From: Corynebacterium heidelbergense | GTDB taxonomy: Bacteria; Actinomycetota; Actinomycetes; Mycobacteriales; Mycobacteriaceae | Assembly (NCBI RefSeq): GCF_028609845.1 | Contig: NZ_CP063191.1 | Span: 2,249,071 to 2,313,070 of the forward strand | Direction of reading: 5' to 3' | Length of the DNA: 64,000 nucleotides | Shown: positions 8,342 to 16,715 of the stretch, in pieces | Position numbering within the stretch: position 1 is the stretch's first letter | Layout: every line of letters begins with the position of its first letter | The notes under the pieces: model-generated | Database searches by the model: none | What the model was told of the DNA's origin: nothing | Seen by the model: the letters and a program-made list of their open reading frames with translations, nothing else | Position numbers and translations under genes: made by a program

Positions 8342-9754
8342 ATGAGACTCGAAACGAGCACAAAGACACTCACCGGTTGGGGCCGCACCTCCCCCACCAC
8401 AGCTCAAGTGCTGTCCACGAGGGACGTGGACGTTATTGCTGCGGCCGTGGCCCAGGTGGCCGACAGCAACGCGGATAAGCCCACCCACCTGCAGCGCGGC
8501 GTCATCGCCCGCGGTATGGGCCGGAGCTACGGGGACCCCGCCATGAACGCCGGCGGCCTGGTCATCGACATGCAAGAGCTCAACGAGATTCACAACATCG
8601 ACCCGGATACCGCCATCGTGGACGTGGACGCCGGCGTGACCCTGGATCAGTTGATGAAGGCCGCCCTGCCCTACGGCCTGTGGGTGCCCGTGCTGCCCGG
8701 GACCCGCCAGGTCACCGTGGGAGGGGCAATCGGCCCGGATATCCACGGCAAGAACCACCACTCTGCGGGCTCCTTCGGTGACCACGTCACCAGCCTGGAA
8801 CTGCTGGTCGCCGACGGTCGAGTGCTCCACCTCGAACCCGAGGGCTCCCCGGATGACCCCACGGGGGAGTTGTTCTGGGCCACCATCGGCGGCATGGGGC
8901 TGACCGGCATTATTCTACGGGCCAGCATCAAGATGACCCGCACCGAAACCGCCTACTTCATCGCGGACGGGGACCGCACCCAGTCCCTGGAGGAGACCAT
9001 CGAATTCCACTCCGACGGCTCCGAGAAGAACTACACCTATTCTTCCGCGTGGTTTGACGCGATCAGCGCCCCGCCGAAGTTGGGCCGCGCCGCCATTTCC
9101 CGAGGCAGTCTGGCCACCCTAGAGCAGCTCAAGGAGCTCAGTCCGAAGCTGGCCAAGGACCCGCTAAAGTTCAACGCTCCCCAACTGGCCACCGTGCCGG
9201 ACATCTTCCCGAACTTCACGATGAACAAGCTGTCCATGATCGCCGTGGGCGAGCTGTGGTGGCTGAAGTCCGGGACCTACCGCAACCAGGTGCAGAACCT
9301 CACGCAGTTTTACCAACCCTTGGACCTCATCGGGGAGTGGAACCGCGGATACGGCGCCAAGGGCTTTCTGCAGTACCAGTTCGTTGTACCCACGGAAGCT
9401 GTGGAGCCGTTCAAGCAGATCGTGCGGGACATCCAAACCTCCGGGCACTACTCCGCTCTCAACGTCTTCAAACTCTTCGGCAAGGGCAACCGAGCCCCGC
9501 TCTCCTACCCCATGCCGGGTTGGAACGTGTGCGTGGACTTCCCGATCAAGAAGGGCCTCGGGGCCTTCCTGGACGAGCTGGACCAGCGGGTCATGGAGTT
9601 TGGCGGGCGGCTGTACCTAGCCAAGGAATCCCGCACCAGCGCGGAGAACTTCCACAAGATGTACCCCGGACTGCCCGGGTGGTTGGAGACCCGGCGGCGC
9701 ATCGACCCGACCGGCATATTCGCCTCCGACATGTCCCGCCGACTGGAGCTCTAA
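8342..9754 (+). CDS. dprE1: Decaprenylphosphoryl-beta-D-ribose 2'-oxidase DprE1
   Basis: A 470-residue FAD-dependent oxidase that, with DprE2, epimerises decaprenylphosphoryl ribose to decaprenylphosphoryl arabinose, the sole arabinose donor for cell-wall arabinan. Start at ATG 8342 gives the usual N-terminus [15 protein letters not shown]. Visible: the FAD-binding motifs [36 protein letters not shown], and the substrate-domain segments [21 protein letters not shown] and [16 protein letters not shown]. The cysteine of the last motif (Cys397 here) corresponds to the residue attacked by benzothiazinones in mycobacteria. GGAG lies just ahead of the start. Followed by dprE2 after about 100 bp. 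Confidence 0.97.
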   Translation: MRLETSTKTLTGWGRTSPTTAQVLSTRDVDVIAAAVAQVADSNADKPTHLQRGVIARGMGRSYGDPAMNAGGLVIDMQELNEIHNIDPDTAIVDVDAGVTLDQLMKAALPYGLWVPVLPGTRQVTVGGAIGPDIHGKNHHSAGSFGDHVTSLELLVADGRVLHLEPEGSPDDPTGELFWATIGGMGLTGIILRASIKMTRTETAYFIADGDRTQSLEETIEFHSDGSEKNYTYSSAWFDAISAPPKLGRAAISRGSLATLEQLKELSPKLAKDPLKFNAPQLATVPDIFPNFTMNKLSMIAVGELWWLKSGTYRNQVQNLTQFYQPLDLIGEWNRGYGAKGFLQYQFVVPTEAVEPFKQIVRDIQTSGHYSALNVFKLFGKGNRAPLSYPMPGWNVCVDFPIKKGLGAFLDELDQRVMEFGGRLYLAKESRTSAENFHKMYPGLPGWLETRRRIDPTGIFASDMSRRLEL

Positions 9755-9853
9755 CACAGGGGCTAATCGGCCCCGAGGAGGGCTTGCCCCCCTCCCCGCA
9801 CCTCTCATCCACTCTCAGAACACGCACCAGCACCAACGCACCTAGGAGAATCA

Positions 9854-10612
9854 ATGATCGACGCCGTGGGTAAACCCCAAACCATCCTGCTCCTCGGCGG
9901 GGCCTCGGACATGGGCCTAGCAGTCGTAGAGGAGTTCCTGTCCCGAGGCCCGGCGCGCGTCATCCTCGCCGCCCGGGATAGCGAGGACCTCACCAGCGCA
10001 ACCGAGCGGGTTAAGGCCGCCGGGGCTTCCGAAGTCACACCAGTAAAGTTCGACGCGGTTGACTTCGCCTCCCACCCTGCGGTCTTTGACGAGATCTGGG
10101 CCCAGGGGGACGTGGACCTGGCCATCGTGGCCTTCGGCATCCTTGGGGATAATGAGCAGCAGTGGCAGGACCAGCGCCAGGCCGTCCTCGCAGCTCAGGT
10201 GAACTACACGGGCCCGGTGAGCGTGGGTGTGCTGCTAGCGGAGAAGATGAGGCGGCAGGGCCACGGGCAGATTGTGGTGTTCTCCTCCGTGGCCGGGGAG
10301 ATGGTTCGCCGCTCCAACTTTGTCTACGGTTCCGCGAAGGCGGGTGTGGACGGCTTCTACCGGATGCTGGGGGAGGCTCTGCGCGGCACTGGCGTGAAGG
10401 TTCTCACGGTCCGCCCGGGTCAGGCCCGCACAAACATGACGAAGCACCTCGACGATGCACCCCTCACGGTGGATAAAGAGGACGTCGCCCGGGCTATTGG
10501 CAAGGCAGTGGATAACCGCAAGACCCTGATCTGGGTACATCCCCTGTTCCAGCCGATCATGCTTATCCTCAAGCACCTGCCTATGTTCGTCATCCGCAAG
10601 CTGCCCCTGTAA
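9854..10612 (+). CDS. dprE2: Decaprenylphosphoryl-2-keto-erythro-pentose reductase DprE2
   Basis: A 252-residue short-chain dehydrogenase that reduces the keto intermediate made by DprE1. The N-terminal nucleotide-binding motif is LLGGASDMGLAV; the catalytic serine lies in VFSSVAGEMVRRSNF and the catalytic Tyr/Lys in VYGSAKAGVDGF. Length equals that of the mycobacterial enzyme. AGGAG lies eight bases before the ATG. Downstream comes a perfect 8-bp hairpin and then an unrelated lipoprotein gene, so the operon probably ends here. Confidence 0.96.
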   Translation: MIDAVGKPQTILLLGGASDMGLAVVEEFLSRGPARVILAARDSEDLTSATERVKAAGASEVTPVKFDAVDFASHPAVFDEIWAQGDVDLAIVAFGILGDNEQQWQDQRQAVLAAQVNYTGPVSVGVLLAEKMRRQGHGQIVVFSSVAGEMVRRSNFVYGSAKAGVDGFYRMLGEALRGTGVKVLTVRPGQARTNMTKHLDDAPLTVDKEDVARAIGKAVDNRKTLIWVHPLFQPIMLILKHLPMFVIRKLPL

Positions 10613-10644
10613 CTGGCCGCCCAGATGGTTTGGCGGGTATCCCA

Positions 10645-10671
10645 GGTGCCCAGGCGCGGGGGGTGGGCACC
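10645..10671 (+). terminator. Hairpin after dprE2
   Basis: GGTGCCCA (10645-10652) and TGGGCACC (10664-10671) form a perfect 8-bp stem with an 11-base loop, 33 bases after the dprE2 stop. No T-tract follows, so it may be a processing or pausing hairpin rather than a classical terminator. Confidence 0.5.
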
Positions 10672-10765
10672 ACACAGGAGGGAGTGAAGCCAATATACCG
10701 ACTCCGTTGCCACCCACCGACCCAATGTCGAGCTGTAGATTCCCTGGCATGGTTGTATGGATAGG

Positions 10766-10784
10766 GTTTGCATACTCTGCAAAC
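10766..10784. promoter_or_regulatory. Palindromic operator-like site
   Basis: GTTTGCA (10766-10772) and TGCAAAC (10778-10784) are perfect inverted arms separated by TACTC. The geometry fits a dimeric repressor site. It lies in the 304-bp gap between dprE2 and the lipoprotein gene, about 130 bp before the latter; otherwise this gap holds only the hairpin above and a GC-rich stretch. Confidence 0.45.
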
Positions 10785-10916
10785 ATGGGTGGCGGGCCCG
10801 CCCGGCTCGGCCGTACCGGTCCGGTCCATTCGTAGACCACCCCCCTCCCCTGCCTAGCTTCCCCCATTCAACTCCCACTGACCCCCATTCCTTTCCCCGC
10901 TTTGGAGCCTCCCCAC

Positions 10917-12359
10917 ATGCGCAAGACCCTCGGTGTCCTCGCTGCCACTTCCGCCGCCGCCCTCCTCGCGGCTTGTTCCAGCTTCGGCGATGATCTCCCC
11001 CAGCTAGACGTGTCCAAGCCGGAGGTCCTCGCCGACAAGGATCGCTCCGGCGTGGACGTCTCCCAGCGCTTCTTCGATAACGCCCCCGCCGCCGTGGTCA
11101 CCGGCACCAACCCCGCGGACAAGGACCGGGCCACGAAGCTCGCCGTGGACGCGGGAGTACCCCTGTTGACCGTCACGCCCGAGACGCGGGATGCCGTCAG
11201 CGCGGAAATTGGGCGCCTGGGGGCCGGGAAGGTTGTGGCCGTCGATTCTTCCGGGGAGGCCAAGAATGTTCCGCTCCCCGGGGGCAAGGATGTCTCTATT
11301 GAGGACGCCACCTCCACCGACGTGGACGTACCGCACAAGGACCACAAGAATTCCTTCCCCCCGGTCCTCGTGACGGGTCAGACTAGCCCCGCCGCTTCCG
11401 CCACCGCGCGGGCTGCGGGTGCCGAACTTACCAACCTGGCCTACCCGGACCCCCGAGTCTCCAAGGAGGCCTCTGACCTAGTCAAGGACAAGAACCCCCT
11501 GGCCCTGGGGTCCCAGTTCGGCTCTAGCGAAAAGTTGGCGGGGGAGATGTCCATGACCGGCAATGGGGAGCTGCCCGGTGGCGGGGAGCTCGTCTTCCCC
11601 GGTCGCCGCATGATCGCCCTCTACGGGCACCCCTCCGGACCGGCCCTCGGTGCGATGGGCGAGCAGGACCCGCAGGCCTCCGTCAAGCGGGTGCAGGACC
11701 TGTGCGAGCAGTACAAACAGTTCGCCCAGGAGCCGGTGATTCCCGCTTTCGAGATCATCGCCACTGTCGCGGCCTCCGAGCCCGGACCCGATGGAAACTT
11801 CACCAATGAGAGCGACGTCAGCGAGCTGCGCCCCTATGTGGACGCCATCACGAAGGCCGGCGGGTATGCAGTGCTAGACCTACAGCCCGGCCGGGGCAGC
11901 TTCCTGGAACAGGCCAAGCTCTACGAGGAACTTTTGAAGCAACCCAACGTGGGCCTTGCTCTTGACCCAGAGTGGAAGATCGGCCCCGGAGAGATGCCAA
12001 TGCAGCGCGTAGGTAGCGCGGAAGCCGCCGAGATCAACGAGGCCTCCCAGTGGCTGTCCACCTTGGTCCGCGACAATAAGCTTCCCCAGAAGGCGCTCGT
12101 CATTCACCAGTTCCAGTTGCAGATGCTGCGCGACCGGGAGCAGATCGACACCAACCACCCCGAACTTGCCTTCGTGCTGCACGCCGACGGTCACGGTACG
12201 ACAGAAGAGAAGTTCGAGACCTGGAATGTCATGCGCCAGGACTTGGACCCGGCCTTCTTCATGGCCTGGAAGAACTTCTTCGATGAGGACAAGCCCATGT
12301 TTGACCCCCAGCAGACCATGGACGTGCAGCCCCGCCCCTGGTTCGTGTCCTACCAGTAG
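10917..12359 (+). CDS. Lipoprotein of unknown function
   Basis: A 480-residue exported lipoprotein from ATG 10917: signal MRKTLGVLAATSAAALLAAC with lipobox cysteine at residue 20. The N-terminal half (about 40-200) is a repeating alpha/beta region (AAVVTGTNPADKDRATKLAVDAGVPLL, then FPPVLVTGQTSPAASATARAAGAEL) resembling cell-wall-binding repeat 2-like modules. The C-terminal half (about 225-480) starts at MIALYGHPSGPALGAMGEQ and continues through AFEIIATVAA, GGYAVLDLQPG, VGLALDPEWKIGPGEMPMQRVGS and ALVIHQFQLQML, suggestive of a TIM-barrel-like enzyme domain. I do not recognise an assigned function. It lies downstream of the arabinan genes but with its own upstream region. Confidence 0.85.
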   Translation: MRKTLGVLAATSAAALLAACSSFGDDLPQLDVSKPEVLADKDRSGVDVSQRFFDNAPAAVVTGTNPADKDRATKLAVDAGVPLLTVTPETRDAVSAEIGRLGAGKVVAVDSSGEAKNVPLPGGKDVSIEDATSTDVDVPHKDHKNSFPPVLVTGQTSPAASATARAAGAELTNLAYPDPRVSKEASDLVKDKNPLALGSQFGSSEKLAGEMSMTGNGELPGGGELVFPGRRMIALYGHPSGPALGAMGEQDPQASVKRVQDLCEQYKQFAQEPVIPAFEIIATVAASEPGPDGNFTNESDVSELRPYVDAITKAGGYAVLDLQPGRGSFLEQAKLYEELLKQPNVGLALDPEWKIGPGEMPMQRVGSAEAAEINEASQWLSTLVRDNKLPQKALVIHQFQLQMLRDREQIDTNHPELAFVLHADGHGTTEEKFETWNVMRQDLDPAFFMAWKNFFDEDKPMFDPQQTMDVQPRPWFVSYQ

Positions 12360-12370
12360 CTCGGCGCTAC

Positions 12371-13897
12371 TTACTGGCTTTCGTCGCGAGCGTCGAAGCG
12401 GATGAAAACCACAATAGCCAACGCCACCAGGCTCAGCCCCGCCGCGACCGCGAAGGCCAAACCCACTCCGCGGGCAATGGCGTCCTGCTGCGACACAGCG
12501 CCCGCGGAGGCGGCCCCGAGGGTCATGATCGCGACGAACACCGCCGTGCCCACTCCCCCTGCCACCTGTTGGAAAGAGTTGACGATCGCCTGGCCGTGAG
12601 CCGCGATCCGATCCGGCACGGAGGCCAGGGCATTACTCATCATGGGTGTGAGTACCAGGGCCACGCCGGCATTGAGCGCGATCGCACAGACCATGAGGTA
12701 CCACAGCGCCGCGGTGGAACCCATGGCGGCCATGCCCACGAGGGACAGGCTAAGAAGGGCGGCTCCGGGGATGGTGAGGATGCGCGTGCCCCTGGCGTCG
12801 TAAATACGACCCACCACCGGGCCCAACAGCGCCATGACAATACCGCCCGGCAGGGAGATCAACCCCGTGGCCAATTTGGACAACCCCACCACCTGCTGGG
12901 CATAAATGGGGATAAGAATGATGAACGCGAACAGCAGGCCGAAGCTGAGTAGCAGCACGACGGTAGAGAACACGAAGTTCCGATCGCCCAGCGGCTCCAG
13001 GTTCAACAGTGGGCCGGGGCCCCTCCCGGCCTCCTCGGCACGGGCCAAGGAGCGCTGCCGCCGGAAGAAAACGCCGAGGATGAGCACCCCCACGACCAGG
13101 AGGCACACCCTACCCATCGGGAACCCGTTCGCAAGCTGGGACAAGCCAGCCAGCCCGTAGATCGCGGTGGCGAACCCCACCGCAGACAGCAGGACGCTCG
13201 GCACATCCAGGCCGGGGCGGGTGGGCTCCGTGAAGTTCCGGATGAGCCACAGCCCCGCGATGAAGGAGGCAAGAACCAGAGGCAGCATGGCCAGGAAAAT
13301 CCACCGCCAACTGCCGGTCTGCAGAATGAGGCCGGACACGGCCGGGCCCACGGCCGGAGCGACCGCGATGACCACGCTCACCAGCCCAAAGACCTGGCCG
13401 CGGCGCTCGATGGGCACGAGCTGCATGATGGTCGTCATCAACATCGGCAGGACCAGGGCCGTGCCGGAGGCTTGGATGATGCGGGCCAGCAGAAGAATCG
13501 GGAAGGCCGGTGCCGCCGCGGCCAACACCGTGCCCGCTAAAAACAGCGACAGCGCCGCGACATAGACCCGGCGCAGCGTGAAGCGGGAGAGGATGTATCC
13601 CGTCATAGGGATTACCACCGCCATCGTGAGCATGAAGCCCGTGCTCAGCCACTGCGCGGACTCGGCGGAGACCCGGAAGTAGCGCATGAGCTCCGGCAGT
13701 GCTACGGACAGGGTGGTTTCGTTAAGAATCACCACGAAGGCCGCCACCACCAGCACCCCGATGAGCAGACGGGCGTTCGGTGCCGGGCTGCCGCTGGGGG
13801 TGTTTGGGTCACCGGCGGCGCCGGAAACACTCGGGGTGGGGTTATTCAGATTCGGGCTGTTCAGCCCCGGGGTTGTCTCTACCCTCACGTGATCCAC
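12371..13897 (-). CDS. MFS drug:H+ antiporter, DHA2 (14-helix) family
   Basis: A 508-residue multidrug-efflux-type transporter. After a hydrophilic N-terminus (about 40 residues) come membrane segments beginning LLIGVLVVAAFVVILNETTLSVALPELMRYF, the DHA2-type motif GYILSRFTLRRVYVAALSLFLAGTVLAA and the antiporter motif PAVGPAVSGLILQTGSWRWIFL. The start region overlaps the end of the upstream PspA-like gene by 56 bp; no later start fits better because the N-terminal tail has only a GTG a few codons in. Substrate unknown. Convergent with the lipoprotein gene (11 bp between stops). Confidence 0.92.
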   Translation of the reverse strand: MDHVRVETTPGLNSPNLNNPTPSVSGAAGDPNTPSGSPAPNARLLIGVLVVAAFVVILNETTLSVALPELMRYFRVSAESAQWLSTGFMLTMAVVIPMTGYILSRFTLRRVYVAALSLFLAGTVLAAAAPAFPILLLARIIQASGTALVLPMLMTTIMQLVPIERRGQVFGLVSVVIAVAPAVGPAVSGLILQTGSWRWIFLAMLPLVLASFIAGLWLIRNFTEPTRPGLDVPSVLLSAVGFATAIYGLAGLSQLANGFPMGRVCLLVVGVLILGVFFRRQRSLARAEEAGRGPGPLLNLEPLGDRNFVFSTVVLLLSFGLLFAFIILIPIYAQQVVGLSKLATGLISLPGGIVMALLGPVVGRIYDARGTRILTIPGAALLSLSLVGMAAMGSTAALWYLMVCAIALNAGVALVLTPMMSNALASVPDRIAAHGQAIVNSFQQVAGGVGTAVFVAIMTLGAASAGAVSQQDAIARGVGLAFAVAAGLSLVALAIVVFIRFDARDESQ

Positions 13898-14642
13898 CGC
13901 TGGTCAATTCGCCTTTCTTCATCTCCGCGCGAATCTGCTCCAGGCGGGAGTTCGCGCGCATATCCGTGCTCGCCGCGGCAACCTCGTCCATCCGGCCCTG
14001 CACCGAATCCTGGACTAGCTCCTGGGATCCCAGGGCCGTGGCGTAGCGTTGCTCGATCTTGTCGCGGACCTGATCCAAGGTGGGCACGCTGGCATCTGGG
14101 TCCGTCCCCGTGATGCTATCCATCTGCTGAATGGACTGAGCCGTGGCCTCCTGCATCTTGGCCTGGTCCGCCTGAGCACGCAGTTCGGAGATCTGTCCCA
14201 GTTGCTCCTGGAGCCGCGCGTCTGACTGCTGCTGCTGCGCGGCGGCCTGCTCTGCTGCGGCCTTAGCCCCGGCGTGCATCTGCTTGGTCTCGTCGATCTG
14301 CTGCTCAACCGAAACTAATTGCGATGCTAACAGTGCTGCGGTTTGGTTGAGCTGCTGGGCCTTGGCGGCATCCCCGGCGGCCTGGGCGGCATCGGCCTGC
14401 ATCATCGCAGACTTCGCGTTGTCCTGCAGGCGGGCGGCATCCTCCTGCAGGCGACTGAGCTTCATCTCGAGCTGGCGGCAATTGCCGATGACGGCGGCCG
14501 CCTGCTCCGTGATGGCTCGATGCTGGCGGCGGGCCTCGTCCGCAGCTTGTTGGATTTGCACCTTGGGGTCGGCGTTCTCGTCAATCTTCGCGTCGAGGGA
14601 CTGGGTGAGATACTTCCAGCCCTTAGAGAAGGGGTTCGGCAT
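13842..14642 (-). CDS. PspA/IM30 family coiled-coil protein
   Basis: A 266-residue cytoplasmic protein, almost entirely coiled coil (about residues 10-180) with the family opening NPFSKGWKYLTQSLDAKIDENADPKVQIQQAADEARRQHRAITEQAA. The C-terminal 25 residues are acidic and disordered. PspA-family proteins bind the inner leaflet and support membrane integrity. Actinobacterial cytoskeletal coiled-coil proteins of related build exist, so a cell-shape role is a possible alternative. Overlaps the start of the downstream MFS gene, implying coupling. Confidence 0.88.
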   Translation of the reverse strand: MPNPFSKGWKYLTQSLDAKIDENADPKVQIQQAADEARRQHRAITEQAAAVIGNCRQLEMKLSRLQEDAARLQDNAKSAMMQADAAQAAGDAAKAQQLNQTAALLASQLVSVEQQIDETKQMHAGAKAAAEQAAAQQQQSDARLQEQLGQISELRAQADQAKMQEATAQSIQQMDSITGTDPDASVPTLDQVRDKIEQRYATALGSQELVQDSVQGRMDEVAAASTDMRANSRLEQIRAEMKKGELTSGGSREGRDNPGAEQPESE

Positions 14643-14911
14643 GGCGGGAGGGGCTCCTTACGTGGTTATAGGTGGTTGGTGTGTCGAAGGAATGCTACCG
14701 GGTACCGGGGTGGGGTGTGGGTTTCGCGCTGGGCTTGGCTTCTACAGCAGAAAAACGGGGCTTGTATTCAACCGGAATTGAACATTTGCTCGGGTGATCC
14801 TGGCATTGGCCTGAAATACCTAAACGCTTTTCATTTCCAACAGCGGCCTTTAGGAGACCAATTTATCCCTCTGAACAGCGAGAATAGGCTCCGTCATCGC
14901 ATACCCCGTTG

Positions 14912-14960
14912 TTGCTATGGGGCGGCTAGATAGCTGCTGAAACTTACATACCCATAGCAA
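14912..14960. repeat. Perfect 10-bp inverted repeat upstream of adhC
   Basis: TTGCTATGGG (14912-14921) and CCCATAGCAA (14951-14960) are exact inverted complements separated by 29 bases, ending 43 bp before the adhC start. It could be two halves of an operator or a stem in an RNA leader; a leaderless promoter at 14991 would favour a DNA site. Confidence 0.8.
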
Positions 14961-14990
14961 TAGGGACCGAGGCCGCAGCGGTGACCAGCG

Positions 14991-14996
14991 TAGACT
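14991..14996 (+). promoter_or_regulatory. Candidate -10 element of adhC
   Basis: TAGACT ends seven bases before the ATG at 15004, spacing expected for a leaderless transcript; no ribosome-binding sequence is present. Confidence 0.4.
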
Positions 14997-15003
14997 CGCA
15001 TCC

Positions 15004-16047
15004 ATGGATGTTGCATGCTACCAAGCTCCCGGGGCCGGAGAGCCCCTAGTCAAGGCCACCCTCACCCGGCGCGAACTGCGCGACGACGACTGCCTGCTGG
15101 AAATCGAATGGGCCGGAATTTGCCACTCCGATATCCACACTGTCAACGGGGACTGGCCACACGATAACTTCCCCCTCACCCCCGGACACGAAATCATCGG
15201 CAAAATCGTGGACACCGGCAGCGCCGTGAAAAAATTCGCCAAGGGCGACACGGTCGGCATCGGCTGCCTCGTCGACTCCTGCGGCCACTGCGATCCCTGC
15301 GAACAGGGCCAGGAAAACTACTGCGCCAACGGTGCCACCGGCACCTACAACGGCGTGGACCGCCACGACGGCACCATCACCCAGGGCGGCTACTCCACCC
15401 ACATCGTCTGCCGGGAAGACTTTCTCGTCCGCATCCCGGAGAACATGGACAACCTCGCCGGAGCCACTCCCCTGCTGTGCGCCGGCATCACCACTTACTC
15501 CCCGCTGCGGCACTGGGGCGTTGGCCCCGGCTCCAAGGTGGGCATCATCGGCATGGGCGGCCTAGGCCACGTCGCCGTGAAGCTGGCCAATGCCATGGGC
15601 GCGGAGGTCACCGTCTTCTCCCACAGCCTGTCCAAGAAGGACGACGGCATGAAGTTCGGTGCCAAGAACTACGTGGCCACCGCCGACGAGGGCTTCAACG
15701 AGCCCTACAAGAGCCACTTCGACCTCATCCTCAACACCGTCTCCGCCCCCCTGGACCTCCAGCCGTTCGCGGAAATGCTGGCGCTGGACGGCACCCTCTG
15801 CCTGCTGGGCTTGCCCCCCAAGCCGGTAGAGATGGCCGGGCCGCTGCTCGTCGGTAAGCGCCGCAGCCTCGCCGGTTCCGCCATCGGTGGGATCCAGGAA
15901 ACCCAAGAGATGATCGACTTCTGCGCCGAGCACGACATCAGCGCCGAGGTAGAGGTCATCCCCGCGGAGAAAATCAACGAGGCCTACGAGCGGGTCTTGG
16001 ACTCCGACGTCCGGTACCGCTTCGTCATCGACGCCGCGACCTTCTAG
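15004..16047 (+). CDS. adhC: Zinc-dependent alcohol dehydrogenase, AdhC (cinnamyl-alcohol dehydrogenase) type
   Basis: A 347-residue medium-chain dehydrogenase, likely NADP-dependent, acting on alcohols/aldehydes. Catalytic zinc ligands are visible in GICHSDIHTV and PGHEIIGK; the structural-zinc loop is CLVDSCGHCDPCEQGQENYC; the nucleotide-binding glycine motif is GMGGLGHVAVK. The sequence tracks mycobacterial AdhC throughout, including LLCAGITTYSPLRHWGVG and the C-terminus YERVLDSDVRYRFVID. It stands alone with its own promoter region and a strong terminator downstream. Confidence 0.94.
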   Translation: MDVACYQAPGAGEPLVKATLTRRELRDDDCLLEIEWAGICHSDIHTVNGDWPHDNFPLTPGHEIIGKIVDTGSAVKKFAKGDTVGIGCLVDSCGHCDPCEQGQENYCANGATGTYNGVDRHDGTITQGGYSTHIVCREDFLVRIPENMDNLAGATPLLCAGITTYSPLRHWGVGPGSKVGIIGMGGLGHVAVKLANAMGAEVTVFSHSLSKKDDGMKFGAKNYVATADEGFNEPYKSHFDLILNTVSAPLDLQPFAEMLALDGTLCLLGLPPKPVEMAGPLLVGKRRSLAGSAIGGIQETQEMIDFCAEHDISAEVEVIPAEKINEAYERVLDSDVRYRFVIDAATF

Positions 16048-16075
16048 GGCCTTCTAGTCCATCCCCCTCATTCCC

Positions 16076-16122
16076 CCGGCCAGTTGCCTCTCCCCCTGTG
16101 GCTGCTGGCCGGTTTTCTTTTT
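16076..16122 (+). terminator. Rho-independent terminator of adhC
   Basis: CCGGCCAG (16076-16083) pairs with CTGGCCGG (16105-16112), followed at once by TTTTCTTTTT. It lies 29 bases after the adhC stop. Confidence 0.8.
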
Positions 16123-16138
16123 GCTGGCCCTGTTCTTG

Positions 16139-16519
16139 CTAGCCCTGCTCTTCCTGGCCGGCTTGCTGCTCAGCGATCTGGGCGCGAACATCGTCCATGT
16201 TCAGTGCCTCCGCCTGCGCGATGAGATCCTCTAGCGCCTGCGGGGGCATGAGCCCGGCCTCCCTAGCCAGTAGCACCCCATCGCGGAACATCATCAGCGT
16301 GGGAATGGACTGCACCTGCAACGCCGCGGAAAGCTCCTGGTTGGCCTCCGTGTCGACCTTGCCGAAGGTGTAGTTCTCGTACTTCTCCGAGACCTGCTCG
16401 AAGATCGGGCCGAACCGCTTACACGGCCCGCACCATTCCGCCCAGAAATCCAGCAAGACAATGCCGTTCTGTTCCACGGTGCTCTTGAAGTTCTCGGACG
16501 TAATTTCCTTCGTTGCCAC
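16139..16519 (-). CDS. trxA: Thioredoxin
   Basis: A 126-residue thioredoxin with the canonical active site WCGPCK (Cys30, Cys33) in LLDFWAEWCGPCKRFGP and the cis-proline region VQSIPTLMMFRDG. Start taken at GTG 16519 because AGGAGG stands just upstream; the frame is open 21 codons further but that part has no homology. The C-terminal 20 residues (MDDVRAQIAEQQAGQEEQG) extend beyond the usual fold. A promoter of the ECF SigH/SigM type lies about 60 bp upstream, consistent with thiol-stress control. Thioredoxin reductase and a second thioredoxin are encoded at 54-55.6 kb. Confidence 0.95.
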   Translation of the reverse strand: MATKEITSENFKSTVEQNGIVLLDFWAEWCGPCKRFGPIFEQVSEKYENYTFGKVDTEANQELSAALQVQSIPTLMMFRDGVLLAREAGLMPPQALEDLIAQAEALNMDDVRAQIAEQQAGQEEQG

Positions 16520-16576
16520 GGCGGGCCCTCCTGACCTAGTTCGCTTCACACACGTTCTCGCGTGCGTATCGGCCTT

Positions 16577-16605
16577 CAACACTAACCGGCTAGGGGGCTA
16601 TTCCC
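16577..16605 (-). promoter_or_regulatory. Candidate SigM/SigH-type promoter of trxA
   Basis: Read on the minus strand: GGGAAT (16605-16600), an 18-base spacer, then TGTTG (16581-16577). This matches the GGAAT...GTT pattern of actinobacterial redox-responsive ECF sigma factors, and the gene it faces is a thioredoxin. The -10 lies about 57 bp before the start codon. Confidence 0.55.
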
Positions 16606-16701
16606 GTGCGGCGGCGGGGTGCTGGGGGTGTTGGGCGGGCAGGTGGACCGTGGGGGGTAGGCAGGTGAGCAATTCGTCACCCGGTGCGTCTTGGGGTGCG
16701 C

Positions 16702-16707
16702 TAATTT
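16702..16707 (+). promoter_or_regulatory. Candidate -10 element of the DUF4442 gene
   Basis: TAATTT ends eight bases before the ATG at 16716, with no ribosome-binding sequence between, suggesting a leaderless message. The same hexamer at similar spacing precedes ino1. Confidence 0.4.
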
Positions 16708-16715
16708 GGTGTTTC

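Larger units (their letters stand above)
14643..15003. other. Intergenic region between pspA-like and adhC genes (361 bp)
   Basis: Divergent promoter region, noticeably richer in A and T between about 14750 and 14960 than the surrounding genes. It contains the long inverted repeat at 14912-14960 and a candidate leaderless -10 at 14991. No open frame with coding character was seen. Confidence 0.7.
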
